A stretch of 64,000 nucleotides of DNA from Heterocephalus glaber (GCF_000247695.1 NW_004624781.1:4307362-4371361); one strand, 5' to 3'. Shown: positions 23,119-36,070, counted from the stretch's first letter. Notes: generated from the letters alone by a model not told the origin. Made by a program: numbers and translations.

Positions 23119-26076
23119 CACACTGTATAGGTGGTGGCCAAATTAGCTCTAATTAAAATGGGAGACATAGGTGCCTCTACATGAGCAGACAGGTGCCTGC
23201 TGGGCCTGGTTTATTCTGCCGGCTGAAAGACACCAAGTGGCAGGACTGGCAAGAACCAAGTCTACGTCTCCTGGGTGTCTTGCCCTTGTTCCTGTCTTTC
23301 AAGTGCTTTGCTTCCTTGGCCGGAAGAGAGTCACTGACTTGCCGCTGACCAGCGTTGAAACACTGACTTGCCATTCCATTCTGCTCCCTGCCAATCCTTC
23401 CACAACTCCAGCAGCTGCACCCTTGCCTCCTCCAGAGAAAGCGGCCCCGCTGCTGGAGTGGCTTCTCCCCAGCACAGGAAGCTGCTTGCAGATTTTTCTC
23501 GCCCCGTGGGTGGCTGGGAGCAGAAAGCCTGGCTCCCTCGTCTGATGCACAGCTCTCTCTTGCCCTATGGGAGCCAATGGAAGCCACCCTCATAGGACTG
23601 TTGTCTGAGGGTGTCCCTTGCTTAGCTCCCACATCCCTTACCAGTGTCACTTGGAAGCTTGATAAATGACTTGTGGACAAACTCATGCCTCAGCTTTGCT
23701 TCTGGGGAGCCCAGATGAGTAACACTATCCCCAAACCAGTTCTGGCCACTGAGATGTTTTTAAGCCCCAGTAATGGGGGGCCATCGTGGAGGGCTCCCCT
23801 GTCCCAGCCTGGGGCTTGGTAAGGTTCCCCTCAGGAGGCAGCTGGGGAAGACAGAAGATGAGTGGAGAACAATAAGCTACAAATGTCTTATAACATTTAT
23901 AAATTTTATGTATTTTGACTTGGGAAACCATCTTGAAAATCATCCCTGCAGATAATGAACACATCCATCATCCCCAAAAGTTAGCCCCCCAGCTTTGAAG
24001 CTCGAGTCAGAAAGACACAGCAACATGGGGGTGGCAGTCATGAGTCCTGGGACAGGGTAGGTGCTGGGTATCATCCTGATCACACTGTTCCTGAAGGTGA
24101 CTTTGGTGTGTTCCTAGCTACCAAGGTCCCTTGGAGGCAAGGAGGCTCTGGCCCTGGCTTCCAACATTCCCATCAAACCCACAAACAGCCCCCAGCCTGC
24201 AGTCTTCTAAGCAGTTGCTTATGGGGGGGAGCTGGAAATGGGTCACTGGGGAGAGAATTCTCAGCAGGTGCCACCTCAAGGCCCTTCAGATCCATCAAGC
24301 CAGGGTGTTCCATCTCCTCCTTGGGCACTTTGCACCACTCAGCACAGTGCTGAGGCCCAGGACAGGGACATAGCTCAGTCCTCCCTCCTGACCCTGCTCT
24401 GCCCCACCCTGACCACTGATGCAAAGCTAATAGTGAAGTGATTACTTAATCAGGATTGAGCAGAGCATCAGGGAGGCCCAGAGCACAGGTGATTAGGGAG
24501 GTGTGCCTGAGTTCTGAATCCTATGCAGTCACTTTTAGTTGTGCATCCTCAGGCCTCTAGGTCCATGCCTGGTGCTTCTTTTAATCAGGGTGATGTGACT
24601 CGCAGACATGGAAATGACTGTCATGAAACAGGAAGCATGTCGTACGCTTAATGCCCACAACCAGACTGGATAAGCAATGCAGGTCCTGCAAGACTGCACT
24701 GGGGTTTTCAAGAGGCAGAGAGGAAGACCTGGGAGATCAAGTCCCTTTGCTGTGGGCTCCATGGAAGGCTGGGCAAGGAGACACTTGTTGGTGTGAATAA
24801 TTCCAGCAGGCATGGGGCAGAGGGGCAGCCTCTAGATGCCTGGCATCCAGCCCTAGGTGCTGATGACGGCAGGGGGTAGTGGCCTGGAGGGTAATTGTGG
24901 TTGGAACTTGAGCACTGGGTTGGTGGTTTGCACAGAAATCCACCTCCACAGGCAGGCAAGCTTTGCTTTCAGAATTTGCCAGCTTCCCAAGCACTAGAAG
25001 AGAAACAAGATTGAAGTCAGGACACTGAGGAATACCTGTCATCCTTCAGGCCATGCACCATACACCCCAGGACATTCTCTGTGCCTCCCTGACCATACCC
25101 CTGTGAGGTTTTCCTGATTGTCCCCTTTCACAGATGGAAAGTTGAGCTTTGGGGACATGACCAATGTGTCCAGTCACAAATCCAATGAGTGGCAGAGCTG
25201 ACATCTGAAGCTGTCTGACCCCTAAGCCTGAATTCCTCAGCTCTGTGCCATGTCATACTCAGGTCCTGGTGAGAGTCCTCTGGCCTGAATGGATATACAC
25301 AGGACCTTGTTTCTGTCATCACAGAGGCTGGCTCTGTTCTGTGTCCTGTGAGGCCTTGTTATCTCAAAAGGGTTTCCACACTGTCATCTAAACTGGCCTC
25401 TGCCCAACTCACCATTGTCTGCCTCAGCCATGCTCCTCAGGGAGACAGCAATTCTTCAGTCATCAAGGCCAACATGCACAGATGGGTGAACTAGGGATGC
25501 TGCCTCAGCTCTCCTCTGTGCATCAGGAAATGTGAAGGGGCTGTTGCCTGTGATGGAGAGCTGCAAGGGTTAAGGAGCCAAGAGGGTATGCAGGAGAAAA
25601 GGGGAGGTGTGGTCAAGTGTGCATCCACAAGTGTATGTTGTGTATGTACATTGTGTACATGTGCAGGGAGGGTGGGCAGCCAAGGCCTGTGCAGTGGATG
25701 TATTAAAGGGTCTAGGACACATGTCTAAGTCCTTCCCCACTGTGCTCACCTGAAGAAAAGCTTTGTTTTGTGTGTTCTACAGGACCCCATACACAGGCAT
25801 CCTTGGCCAATAGCAAACATCTAATAATAGGCCATGATGGAACCTTGCCACTTTAACCAAAACAGAAACAGTGGATTCTATTTCTGTGTGCCTATGTCTT
25901 GCTTCCTCACATCCCTGGGCAGCCAGCTTTCACCGGGGACAAGGACAGAGCACTTGGGCTCAGGCAAAACCACAAATCATCTGTAACTCATTGAGCTTTG
26001 TGAGGGACCTAGAGGACAGATAAGAAGTGAAAGGACTCCTGTTGGTCCCTAGAGAATGATTTATCCTGGACATAGG
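23119..26076. other. Intergenic, no gene recognised
   Basis: GC-moderate sequence with several overlapping chance frames. A MIR fragment lies at about 25120-25225 (TTTCACAGATGGAAAGTTGA, then AATGAGTGGCAGAGCTGACA). Short TGTGTATG-type runs occur near 25630-25665. Confidence 0.5.
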
Positions 26077-26081
26077 GTAAC

Positions 26082-26470
26082 TGTCTTAGTTACTTTTCTC
26101 TCATTGCTGAGACAAAATACCCGACACCCAGTTAAAGAGAGAAAGGTTTATTTAGCTCACATTTTGTAGAGGTATCACTCCATAATCAGCTGGCTCCAAG
26201 GCGGGGTGGCACAGCAGATAGGTGTTGCAGAAGAGAAACAGTTCATGGTGGGCAGAAGGTAGCAAAGCAAGCAAGAGGGGCAAGACAAGCCTATTTCAGT
26301 CCCTTATACTATATCCAGGCTATCATGGTTAGGGTGGTGCCAAACCAATCAGTGGACTGATTTAGTAATCACATAATTTTAATCCCAGCATCACACACTC
26401 TAGATTCAGCTACCTCTGAAAAAGCTCTGCCTATGACCACCTGAGGCTATGGGGGACACAAACTATAACA
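26082..26470 (-). mobile_element. MaLR-type solo LTR, antisense
   Basis: It is bounded by an exact GTAAC duplication (26077-26081, 26471-26475). The plus strand reads TGTCTTAGTTACTTTTCTCT at one end and AACTATAACA at the other. Confidence 0.88.
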
Positions 26471-26475
26471 GTAAC

Positions 26476-28401
26476 CATCCCATCCTGATTTGCTGGGGAT
26501 TTTGTTATCTCAACACTGAAAGTCCCAAGTCCCAAAAAAACCCTGTCCCCAGGGAAATGAGAGTGGATGATCCCCCTACTCATACTCTAGTTCCTCAGGG
26601 AGGGGTCCAGGGCTGCTCAGGGTGAGATGCAGACAGTAGACCTCTCTTGGGAACCCAAGTGACCTCTCTGAGGTGTCCCTAGGCACACATCCCACAGCAG
26701 CTTCTTGAGTCATAGCTGGTTTGGTTTTCTAGCAGTTAGGATTCAGTCCCTACCAGCAGGAGACAGAGAGTCCTCAAGGGACCAAAAAATCATGTTATGG
26801 AATCAGTAAGGTCAGAGAGGAAATGATGAAATTCTTACAAAGAGCAGGATCTTGGCCTGAGACATGAAGTAGAACAGGATGCTCCCCAATCCATGTTTTT
26901 AATAAAGGAAGATAGGTATAGACTGCATCTGCAGATGACTTGGGAGACCCTCCAGCAGCTCAAGTACCAGGTGATAAACCCTGCCAAGGACTGCCCAGTA
27001 AAATGGACTGGAGGATACGTGACTCTGTAGCATGATATCTGCAACTCCAGAAAGACTGGCTTCTGTAGAAATATTAACAGTTAAAAGCTCAACTGAGCTT
27101 TCTGACCAATCTCACTTTTCCCAGAGCATCACTTCTCTGGGCTCCTGGGTCCTGCTGAGTCAGCACAGCTGGTGTTTCCTCTAGCACCATTGCGATGATC
27201 CACAGGACTCCTGCCATGTTCACAAGACTGATAGGACTGCAACTGTGCCTTGAGGTAAGGGGAAGATGGTGCACAGGACGAAGCTCAACACTAATGACTC
27301 ACTCATTAGTGTCAATGCCTCTGCTGAAGTCCTCAAGGGCCAGCCAACACACCCACAACATAGTAATCACTGGAGCTGATATTGTCATAAACTATTGCTG
27401 GCAGAACACCAGCTTCAAAAAGAAGCCTACAAGAAATATGACAAAGATCACATGAAATCTTCTGAGGCCAACTTAAAGATCAGAGATGTGAAAGAATAAA
27501 ACCTTTTATGACAGGTTACAGAACACATCCAGCACATCTTTGCTGATTTCTAAAACCACCAGTTCTTTGTTAGTGAAGATGTGCAAAAGATGTCAGGGGG
27601 AAGACAGTGTTTGAGGCTCAGAGAAAGAGGGCTCTTGAGCAGGATCAGGGTATAAGCAGTGCTGACAATCAGCTCCTCCAACCCAGCCTATCCTAGGCAC
27701 CAGAGATGAGTATAAGAGATAAGTACACCATGAAAAACTCACACCCTAATAGGACTCTAGTAATTCAGACAGTTGGGGTTCTGGAGCAAAACTGGGACTT
27801 ATTATGCTGCAGAGAATAGCTGCTTTGGAAAACAAGGTACTGAAATGTATTTTTATGGAGACTGAGTGCCTAATTGTGGGCATCACGTGGGTATCAAGCT
27901 GGAGCTGTCCACACACAATGGGTGTAGTCAGACCCACCACATGGAAAGACTGTGACAGCGGGAGCAGTAATTCACTGTATGGTGGAAATGTCATGGACAG
28001 GGTTGGAACTAAGAAGCCACATAAGGGACAAATGACCTACATAAGCATTGACCCAACCCTCCAGGAGTCCCATGTCTATTGCATCTATACCTTAGACCAA
28101 ACCTTGAAGTGTTCCCTTTAGAGGCAGTTCTGAGAACCTCAATGACAATGAACAGGATGGTCTACCCAGCAGATGTCAGATAGGCTGTATATTTGGGCAA
28201 CCTAGTTCTTACAAAATGATCTCATGAATGGAATAGTCATAGTGGTGGGTTGAGGATAGGTGTTAGTACAACTGCATAAACTCCCTTTCACCCAAGGCTG
28301 ATCTAGTTTTTACTACTGCCACCTGTCTGATTATGGAGCACACAGACTAATCCCAGCCATCAATAGTATACCATCTCTTGAGCAGAGCAGCCAGCTGGTC
28401 C
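26476..28401. other. Intergenic, unassigned repetitive or relic sequence
   Basis: The parts at 27080-27500 and 27780-28130 hold short open frames (86 and 105 codons, plus strand) with a coding-like feel but no motif I can name. They could be an old retroviral or processed-gene relic. Confidence 0.35.
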
Positions 28402-28406
28402 TGTTC

Positions 28407-28874
28407 TGTCTTAGTTACTTCTCTCATTGCTAAGACAAAATACCCAACATTAGAATTTAAAGGCAGAAAGGTCTATTTTGGCTCATAGTTTTCAGAGGTT
28501 TCCGTTCATAGCTGGATGACTCCAAGGCAGGGTGACATGGCCTAGGGGCACTGCAGAACAGAAATAGTCCATGGTGTGGCAGGGCAGGCAGAAGGTAGAA
28601 AAACAGTGAAGTAGCAAAGCAGCAGCAGCCTCAGCAGCCTGCCTCTCCCTTTTATCCCTTCCAGGCTACTCACCTTTTTGGTGGTGCCACTCACACTCAG
28701 GGTGGGCCTTCCCATTATCCACACCTGGAGCTATGCCATACCAATCAGGGGAATAATTTAGTAATGACACAACCTTAATCTCAGCATCACACATCCTAGA
28801 TCCAGCGACCTTTGAAGAGCCCCACCTATGACTGCATGAGACTTTAGGGGGACATCTAGGCTCAAGACAAGACA
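28407..28874 (-). mobile_element. MaLR-type solo LTR, antisense
   Basis: The plus strand starts TGTCTTAGTTACTTCTCTCA and ends CAAGACAAGACA. The flanks TGTTC and TGTCC differ at one base. An AGCAGCAGC run lies inside at about 28618. Confidence 0.8.
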
Positions 28875-29164
28875 TGTCCTATCCCTCAAAGTAACTGAAT
28901 CAGTTGATTTGAGTTAAATCACCTCTGCTGCTGCAAAGTACTTAGGGGGCAAAAATATTGCTTCCCCGAGACATGTCTGTGAAAATAACCCTAAAGAATC
29001 TCCAAAATCTCAGAGCTAATAAGGGAGCACATTAAGGTCACAGGATACAAGCTTAATACAAAAATCAAACAAATTTCTCTATACTGATGGTAAACAAGAG
29101 GGAATTAAAATTTAAAATGCAATTCTATTTACAACAGAATTAGAAATGCCTAGGTAGGTAAGGT

Positions 29165-29490
29165 CATTGCAGAGCACCATATCCCAGCCCCTTGGTTCCA
29201 GGAAGTTTGAGTACAGCTACACTGTCCCCAGTTCCAGGAAGTCTGAGTACATCTGCACTGCTGCCCATTCTGAGGAGCGTGGCCACACTATCTCTGACCT
29301 CAAAATAGCAACTCCTCCCTGGACCAACCCTTGGCAGCCACCCTCCCTTTAAAATCTTTTTTCTCCCCTGGATGAGCCCTGACTCTCTTTCTGGACTCAG
29401 CCCTCTTGCACACAAGTGAATAAACAGCCCCGTTGCTCAAACAAAGCCTGCCCTGGTGGTCTCTGCACTCCACGGCTTCAATACCCTCCC
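29165..29490 (+). mobile_element. Solo LTR, class I-like, inside L1
   Basis: It has a short repeat in U3 (GTTCCAGGAAGTTTGAGTAC and GTTCCAGGAAGTCTGAGTAC, about 29204 and 29230). Further on it has AAGTGAATAAACAGCCCC and CCTGGTGGTCTCTGCACTCC, the usual R-U5 end of gamma-type LTRs. Exact ends were not fixed. Confidence 0.65.
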
Positions 29491-29777
29491 CCAAAATAAA
29501 ATATTTAGGGATAAATCAAACAAAACATGTTCAGGATCTGTATGATAAAAATTACACAAACACTGATAAAAGAAATAAAAAACCTAAATACTTGGAGAGC
29601 TATATGTGTTCACAGATTAGAAGATTGGCATAGTAAAAATATCAATCTTCCCCAAATTAATCTACACAATTACTAACAAAATTTCAGTGAGGTTTGCTTT
29701 TTTGTAGACATAAACAAGCTTATTTAAAAATTTATATGGAAAGAAAACAACTCTAGAAAAAAATTCAAAAAAGAATT

Positions 29778-29900
29778 AGGGTTGGGGATATATCTCAGTA
29801 GTAAAGGTTGTGCTTAGTATCCATGAGGCACAATCCATGAGGATTAGTATCCATGAGGATACATTAGTATCCAGGAGGTACAATCCCCAGCACCAAAAAG
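29778..29900 (+). repeat. ID-type SINE with an internally repeated segment
   Basis: It opens GGGTTGGGGATATATCTCAG and closes TACAATCCCCAGCACCAAAA. Between them TAGTATCCATGAGG-like units are repeated three or four times, so the element is about 40 bp longer than a normal ID unit. Confidence 0.65.
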
Positions 29901-30016
29901 GAGAAGGGAGAGAAGAAAGGGAGAAGAAAGGGAGGAAGAGAAAGAGGAGAAGAAGGAAGAGGAAGGAGAAGGAGAGGAAGAAGATGAAGAAGAGAAAGAG
30001 AAAAGGAGGAGGGGAG
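29899..30016 (+). repeat. Purine-rich simple repeat (GAA/GGA)n
   Basis: About 115 bases of almost pure A and G follow the ID tail, made of GAAGAGGAAGGAG-type units. It probably grew from the A-rich tail of the SINE. Confidence 0.9.
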
Positions 30017-30489
30017 AAAAATCATTTTGCCCAGTCTTAAGGCTGATTATGTAGCTATAGTAATGAAGAGAGTGTGGTATTTACAGAGAGATAAATAGAT
30101 CAATGGAGAACCCAGAAAAAGATGTTCAGAAACATGACCAATTAATTTTTGACAAAGGAACATAGTATTTCAGTAGAGGATGGATAGCCTTTGTAATGAA
30201 TGGTGCTAGAGCAATTGGGCATCTATAGTTTTTTAAGCAGAAAACTGACACAAACTTCACACATTCTACCATAATTAGCTCAAGATGGATCAGGCTTAAA
30301 TGTAAAACATAAAACTGCAAAACTTTTAGAAAAAATATGTAGTTGAAAATCTTTGGAACTTAGGACAAGGCAAAGAGTTCTTAGAATTCTAAAAGCAAAA
30401 TCCTTAAGAGAAAAAAATGAGAAACTGGATTTCATCAAAGTTAACAACTTTTGCTCCTCTAAAGCCCCATTAAAATAATGAAAATGTAA

Positions 30490-31192
30490 GGACAGGGCAC
30501 TGTAGGTAAGGAAAAGATGGGATGAAGGTTTCACTGAGCTTTATTAAAAATTATAGACATCTCTGACCTCTGCAGCCAGACTCCAGCCTTTAGAAGGGAA
30601 AAGGCAGCTAGATTCTGTGGAATTAGAAAGACAAAGGTAGCTAGACTCAAGCAATTAGGAAGACAAAGACAAGGAACTCAGGACCAGGAAGTTCCTAGGT
30701 AGTACAATTAACATAAGAATCCAATTGCAAACTTCCCCTTAATCTTTAGCCTAAGCTTCCTGTGCATAAAGGCCCCACCCACAATCTTACCCTCCACCAA
30801 AGGACAGGGAAAGGTACCATGGCCAGAAGAAATCCAAGGTTAGGATGAAGGACAAGTCAGGGAGCCAATCAGATTCCAATAGACTTTGTGGGACAAAGAT
30901 CTCAATAAAATGAGCTGCAGACAAGAAATCCCTGAGTTATTCACTTTCAAACACTACCTACTGGTCCATAGTACCTGTCTGGCATGTCTGTCCTCTTCCC
31001 ACACTGCTCCCTCCTTTCCCCACCTTCAAATAAATTGCCTTCTTTACCACTTCTTTAGTTCTTTTACTGATGCTGGGTTTAATATCACCAGGAACTGTAC
31101 GTTTCAGCAGGGCAGGGGCATGACATGGCAGAACAGTGGCTCGCTGTCTACCCCTGGACATCACAGTGTGGCATAGTGTTGCATGGTGTACA
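30490..31192 (+). mobile_element. LTR-like insertion inside L1
   Basis: It interrupts the L1 sequence and carries GAGCCAATCAGATTCC (a CCAAT box), AATAAAATGAGCTGC, and later CAAATAAATTGCC with CACCAGGAACTGTACG. This fits a class I LTR of about 0.6-0.7 kb, but the ends are not certain. Confidence 0.5.
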
Positions 31193-31880
31193 ACCCTCCC
31201 CAGACGTTACAAAAAGACAATCATGAACTTGGATAAAATATTTTAAAATCTTATATTCAACAAAGGACTTATGTCTGAAAAAATATAAAGAACTCTCAAA
31301 ACTCAATATCAAAGAAACAATCCAATTGGAAAGTGAGCAAGAGACACACACAGACACTTTACCAAAGAGGACACATATGGGTAAAATAAGAGGTTGGACA
31401 TCATTAGCCATTATGGAAATGCAAATTAAGACCGCAGTGAGCTATTAACTACAACCTATCAGAATCACAAAAACAGTGACAACGTCAACCCGCTAGCGAG
31501 GGTGCAGAGAAATTTGACCCCCGGCTCATTAATATAAATATAAATGCTTATATAAATATTTAAATACATATGGGAATATAAAATGATTATAACCATTCTG
31601 AAGATAGTTGGACTGTTTCTTAAAAACTAAACATGAAACTATTATAAAACCCACAATTGCAATCTTAAGCATTAATCTCAGAGAAATGAAAATGCATTTA
31701 TGTTCACACAAAAGCCTGTACATGAATGTTCATAGCTGTTTTATTTATAACAGCTCAAAACTAGAAACTACCCAAATGTCCTCCAACTAGTGAATGGCTA
31801 AACAAACTGATAAATTTGTACCATGCAAAATTACCCAATAATAAAAGGAGCAAACTACTGATATATAGAGTTTGGGTGAA

Positions 31881-32256
31881 TGTCTTAATCACTTTCTTTG
31901 TTGCTGGGACAAAATATCCCACATCCGCAAATTACAGGAAAGGTTTATTTTGGCTTACAGTTTGTAGAGGTTTCAGTCTGTAGTCATCTGGCTCCAAGGC
32001 AGGACCGCATGGCACAGGGAATGGGGGAGGAGAGCTTCTCAGGGCACAGCTGTAGGGAAGCAGAGAGAGCTGAAGGGAGGAGCCAGGAAGAGAGATAAAC
32101 CCCTCAAATCTCTGCCCCCAGAGACTACCTCTTCTGACCAGACCCCACCTCCCAACAGCATACCAGTTACACTGCTTCTATAATTCAATCACCACTCAAA
32201 GCCCCACCTATGAGCATATGAGACAGTGGGGTGACATCCAGATATGAACCATAACA
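31881..32256 (-). mobile_element. MaLR-type solo LTR, antisense, inside L1
   Basis: The target duplication GTGAA is exact (31876-31880, 32257-32261). The plus strand starts TGTCTTAATCACTTTCTTTG and ends GAACCATAACA. The L1 3' part continues on the far side. Confidence 0.88.
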
Positions 32257-32424
32257 GTGAACCTCATTAAAATGATTATGAATGAGGGGGAAAAACAGAC
32301 AACTTCAAAAAGATGCATACTGCAGGGTTCCATTTATATAGCATCTGCAAAATAACAGAATTATAGAAATGGAGAATAAATGTGTAGTTGCCAGGAGTTA
32401 AATATGGGGCAGGTAGAAGATGAT

Positions 32425-32885
32425 AATGTTGCCAGATGGCATGATGTCTGGTGATTTCAGGGTCTTTTTGTCTTGTCCAAAGAATTGGCTGGGACAACTG
32501 ACGAAGAGGTAAGCATAACTTTTATTTAAAGTAAAAGAAAAAAAGGAAAGAGAGAAGAGCAAGAAGAGATACATCCATAAGCAGGACAGGCCACTGCAGA
32601 AATAAGAAGACAGAAGAACAGGAGCACTGCATTGGTGGTGAAGTTAATGGCCACTGTCTTTTATACTCTCTCAGATCTAGCCTGTAGGAAATCACTCTGC
32701 CATCTTGGCCATGGTCAACAAGTCACATCCTGTTGATCAGCCTCTATTCTGGCTTGGGTTACATACTGTTTTCAGCCAGCTTGCCATGCCCTAATCTTCT
32801 GCCTCAGTATGGCTGTAAAGGGATGTCATAAGGGGATCTTGTAGTGACCATGGACTTAATCATGCTGATTGTGGTGGTAGGTTAC
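32425..32885 (-). mobile_element. LTR-like insertion inside L1, antisense
   Basis: It separates two L1 3' UTR pieces. The plus strand holds AACTTTTATTTAAAGTAAAA near one end, a reverse polyadenylation signal, and CTTTTATACTCTCTC farther in, a reversed TATA-like box. The class is unknown. Confidence 0.45.
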
Positions 32886-33339
32886 ACAAAACTACACATT
32901 TGACAGAAGTGCATAGAGATACACACAGACAAATACTGATATAGTGGGTGAAATCTGAATGAGGTCTGTAAATTGTACAAATGTCACCTTGTAAATTGTA
33001 CAAATGCTACAGTTATGCAAGATGTCAGCATTGGAAAAGGGTGGATGAAAGACACACAGACCTTCTCTGTACATTTTTTTGTAGCTTCCTATGACTCTCC
33101 AAATATTTCAAAATTTAAAAATAAAAATAATCATAAATAAAAGTAAGTCTGCCAATTTTGAAAGGGGCCTGAAATAAACAATGATTCTGTCACCAGGTTC
33201 AGAACCAGGGTGCAGTACAAGTTCCCCAAACCCATGTGATTTATGTTGCAGCAAACACAATGATATCAGAAGCTGTGGTGGCAGAGATACCATATACAGA
33301 TTATAAACCTGTTAACAACACAGAGCAGAAGACACAGAA

Positions 33340-33700
33340 AGTTTTGGAATAAAGCCATGGCCTCCTCTGCTAGTAGGGAAGAGCATAACCTGGCATGTGA
33401 CTGGGCCCTTGTAGGAAGTATGAAACTAACCATGGGATACTAAGTGACCCTGTGACTCAAACCACCTATCACAAACTGTGCTGCTTCCACAAGCCAAGGA
33501 ATGCCAAGCACTGCCAGCAACCACCAGAAGCTGGAGAAATGCAGGGCATGCTCTCTCTCCCATGCTCCCACAGAACCAACCCTTCCAACACCTTCATTTT
33601 GAACTTGTAGCCTACAGAACCATGAGACAATAAATCTGTTGTTGATGCCATCGATTTCAGGGTACACTGGTATGGCAGCCCAGGCAGATTAGTACAGATC
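33340..33700 (+). repeat. MLT1-type MaLR LTR fragment
   Basis: The strings AACCAACCCTTCCAACACCT and AACCATGAGACAATAAATCT, then GGCAGCCCAGGCAGATTAGT, are the 3' half of an MLT1 LTR. Confidence 0.65.
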
Positions 33701-34104
33701 CCCTCCAGATGGTGCTGAAGAGCAGGGGAAGGAGAAATCCTCTCAGTGGCAGGGCTCTGCACAGCACCCAGGCTTATCCACTTTGTGTGGAAGGAGAGGT
33801 GGATGAATACCTAATCATGGGCAATGACTCTCAAGGATTGATTTCAATGTTTTAATAGGACACAACCAAAGATAGAGCCCATGTGCTCTTGATTTCATAA
33901 TTCTTACTTTATTATCTGGAGTTTTCCGTTCGCCCATTGTTTTTATTTTTTAAAAAACTGGTTTTACAGATTAATTGGCTTCCTTTTAGCAGACTGGTAC
34001 ATGCACGTAACATACTTTGATCACCACCCCCCATAATCTCCTCCATTTTTAAAGCAGCCCACAGAGTAGTGGTTGGAAGGAGATGCATTATGACACAGAA
34101 GGAG

Positions 34105-34106
<2 letters not shown>

Positions 34107-34141
<35 letters not shown>
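34107..34141 (+). repeat. (AC)n microsatellite
   Basis: A pure run of AC dinucleotides, about 17 units, likely polymorphic. Confidence 0.95.
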
Positions 34142-34144
<3 letters not shown>

Positions 34145-34813
34145 TAGCAGATTCTCTCAAAGAAAAAAGCATACCAGAACCACTTAGTAAATGTGGTTTT
34201 TACACCTCCCTCGCTCCAGATATTCTGAACTCTGAATGCTCACATCATCCGTTGTCCAGAATGACTGAGTCCAAAGTCAAGTAAAGATCAACCTCTTTCT
34301 GTTCAGAATACTTTTACTAAAGCAGTAGAAGTGTTCATTATACTTGAGTAAATTATCTTTAAAATACCAAAATAAAAGAAAAATATACTTGAAGTCATAA
34401 AGTGGTTATCTGGAAAATTAGTTTTATGCAACAGTACAAAAAGCTTATCAAATGAGGGGTAGCTTTGTACAGTTTTGCCATGAATTTCCAAATAAATTTA
34501 GCGATTTAAATTGCAAGATATGCTGAGAAATGGAAGAATTAACATTTTGTACTATTATACGTGCTGCTGAAGCGAGCACAATTTTGTACTATTTATACAC
34601 TGTTTCAAATGCTCTTGCTATTCCAATTTTGAAATTACTATCTTAACCAAGAATTCTTAATTGAAAAAAAAGAATACTACTTTTCAACTCTATCCTAAAT
34701 AAGTTTTGCTGTTATACTCACTAATATGACTATGAAATGAACTATTTTGTCTAAAAGAATTATTCATATATAAAGAAACATGTCTTCTCTTGCACTTATA
34801 AAATTCTTTTTGG

Positions 34814-34950
34814 GGGGGACAACAGGGTCTTGCTATGTAGTTCAGGCTGGTCTTGAATTCACTGTGCAGCCCAGTTGGCCTCAAACTTGTGGTGATCCTC
34901 CTGCTTCAGGCGCCTGAGTACTGGGATTATAGGCAGGTACCACTAGGCTT
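34814..34950 (-). repeat. B1-type SINE, antisense
   Basis: The plus strand reads AGGGTCTTGCTATGTAGTTC, then GATCCTCCTGCTTCAGG, then ACTGGGATTATAGGCA. The internal B1 duplication is present. Confidence 0.85.
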
Positions 34951-35530
34951 GGAAAAATTCTTGCTTTTCATTAAATTAAGAAATATTTTAGTTTGTATCC
35001 TTCTTCTCTAAGCAACTTCCCTATTTAAGTTTCCAATAAAACATAATGAAGCCTATTTGCTTTAGTTAGCTGGTTCTATCTTATGAGAGTTTGTTTTCTT
35101 AATAAGAAAGAGAACATGGCACAACAGTTTGCTGACATTTTAACAATGTTCTATCTATCTCTTTCCTTCTTTCCTTCCATTCTTCTTTCTCTTTTTAATA
35201 TGACATACAAGTAAGGAAGTATGAGTGTACTTGTTCTGTATGTTATCCATGATTGAAATTTTGGAAGAATGACTTTATGTACAAAGAGCAACAGTGAAAA
35301 TGCAAAAATAAAGCCAGTTATTTTCCTTATATTTAAAATATTTTTATTCTGCTATATTATTATTATAAAAGAAAAAGTATACTGGGTGATCTTAAATATT
35401 ATGAACAAGGATGGTAGATTATACTACTAGAAAGATTACTGTTATAATCCAATTGAAAAATAACTTGGCAAACATATTAAGAGTTGTGATTTAATCCTTC
35501 TCCAGGGGTTTAATCTTATTATTATTATTA

Positions 35531-35614
35531 ATTTTTTTTTGGTAGTGAGGATCGAACTTGGGACCTTGTGTTTGCGAGGCAGGTGGCAGAACCACTGAGC
35601 TAAATCCCCAGCCC
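35531..35614 (-). repeat. tRNA-derived SINE, antisense, with 17-bp target duplication
   Basis: On the minus strand it starts GGGCTGGGGATTTAGCTCAG (A box) and holds GTTCGATCC (B box). It ends in an A tail that lies next to TAATAATAATAA-type sequence. The flanks CCAGGGGTTTAATCTTA (35502-35518 and 35615-35631) are identical, so the insertion is recent. Confidence 0.93.
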
Positions 35615-36070
35615 CCAGGGGTTTAATCTTAATAAATTATTTTTAAAAATTAAGGTGTCAAATTGTTTAAATCATTCAATATAGCTATATTATTTTTTAA
35701 ATAAGGAAAACCTAAAAACCTAATAATTAAGGACTGACAAAGTATATAATGATAGAAAAACTGAATGGAATGTTATAGAAATACTAAAGATGGTTACTAA
35801 ATCTAGGTAGCAACTTAATAATTTGGACTTGATAAAAAATAGCATTGCAATACTAACAGCAGTATAATTTGGTTTTGTAGTAATATATGGACTCAAAGAA
35901 ATTAAATTGTATTGCAGTAGAATTATTGTAACTTTTTCCTTATATGTTGTTTATGCTAATTAATAAAATTGGGGGAGGGAGAACATTTTTTTTTTAAGTT
36001 AGGGACTTTAAACCTAGATAGCAAAACAATGTTAGGCTGGGAGTTGGAACTTAAAAATTATCATCTTATT

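Larger units (their letters stand above)
28990..33115 (+). mobile_element. Old L1 copy broken by nested insertions
   Basis: Pieces of one L1 3' half recur in order between later insertions: 28990-29160, 29490-29775, 30020-30485, 31195-31880, 32257-32425 and 32885-33115. They include CTTCCCCAAATTAATCTACA, ATGAACTTGGATAAAATATT, ATGGAAATGCAAATTAAGAC and AAACTACCCAAATGTCCTCC, all typical ORF2-to-3'-end strings of L1M-age elements. No long open frame is left. Confidence 0.75.
33701..35501. other. AT-rich intergenic sequence, no gene recognised
   Basis: It contains a CA repeat (34107-34141) and a B1 (34814-34950), and nothing else I can name. Confidence 0.5.

Noticed and set aside
34107..34141. 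CA repeat as a possible CRISPR or other array
   Set aside because: A plain dinucleotide microsatellite; no spacer structure.
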